A stretch of 64,000 nt of DNA from Antedon mediterranea (taxonomy: Eukaryota; Echinodermata; Crinoidea; Comatulida; Antedonidae): positions 8,749,001 through 8,813,000 of the forward strand of contig NC_092673.1 in assembly GCF_964355755.1 (NCBI RefSeq), given 5' to 3'. A model generated the notes under the pieces. That model did not search any database, was not told the origin of the DNA, and saw only the letters and a program-made list of their open reading frames with translations. A program made the translations under genes and the position numbers. How positions within the stretch are numbered: the first letter of the stretch is position 1; each line of letters begins with the position of its first letter. This document shows positions 63,690 through 64,000 of this stretch, piece by piece.

Positions 63690-64000
63690 AGTTGAAAAAA
63701 TGGTGGGTCACCGTTTATCCTGAAGCGCTATAATAGATTTAAAATAGGCATATTTTTTATAAATTTGCATTGAATTAGCAATTTTTAAGGACATGGTTTT
63801 TAAAGTTATAAGACTTCATGTGTGTCGTTATTCTGCAATTAAAGTTCATAAATCTATCACAGAAGGTATGAAGAGTATAAAAGCGTACACGCGCAATGTA
63901 AAAGAAAATGTAATCAATTCGTGACTATAACTTTAAATTCAAAGGAGCTACAACTGATTGAAATTTACTGTAAAGATAAAATTAAGTGGCCCACGTTATT
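63690..64000. repeat. Copy of the 5.2-6.4 kb repeat family (runs off window)
   Basis: TTTATCCTGAAGCGCTATAA, TAGATTTAAAATAGGCAT matches 5740-5790 (GATGATCCTGAGGAGCTATA, TAGATTCAAAATTGGCAT). The rest is too diverged to align by eye. Confidence 0.65.

Overview
This is a window of an AT-rich animal genome, not a prokaryotic one. Host genes are split into exons with GT/AG introns, and most of the DNA is transposon-derived. Four things point to a marine invertebrate deuterostome, probably an echinoderm-like animal: animal-type ASNS and OS9 genes, a Gmr1-like retroelement (a group known from deuterostomes), tRNA-derived SINEs, and dense AGGCCT-rich repeats. The species cannot be named from the sequence.

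Layout. 1-4412: Ty3/gypsy element 1 on the minus strand, one uninterrupted gag-pol frame that runs off the left edge. 4413-4873: LINE fragment. 4874-14404: a broken Ty3/gypsy element 2 on the minus strand. Its pol ends in a PHD finger followed by a TatD-like nuclease domain, its Gag starts with a helix-hairpin-helix, and its leftmost part is split by a 1.2 kb repeat. 14405-17328: non-coding DNA upstream of ASNS, with a hammerhead-like motif and a foldback repeat. 17337-41593: an eight-exon asparagine synthetase gene (+), 539 codons. Its introns hold LINE fragments, a 1,039 bp foldback transposon with 10 bp target duplication, a perfect 280 bp palindrome with a hammerhead-like core in each arm, a young Gmr1-like retrotransposon (27768-36274) itself split by a TTAA-flanked transposon (31270-34150), and a TA-flanked MITE. 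41594-44676: the convergent intergenic region. 44677-55638: a seven-exon OS-9 ER lectin gene (-), 390 codons. 54891-56650: two minisatellites on either side of the OS9 first exon. 56700-64000: LINE fragments, nested inverted repeats and a PIF/Harbinger-like transposon with an internal empty-site copy.

The two host genes are unrelated housekeeping genes arranged tail to tail. The most unusual points are the PHD/TatD module in element 2, the hammerhead-bearing palindrome, the Gln at position 49 of ASNS where the family has Arg, and the nested Gmr1/TTAA insertion whose removal restores one gag-pol frame. Family assignments come from motif recognition by eye; no database search was run.
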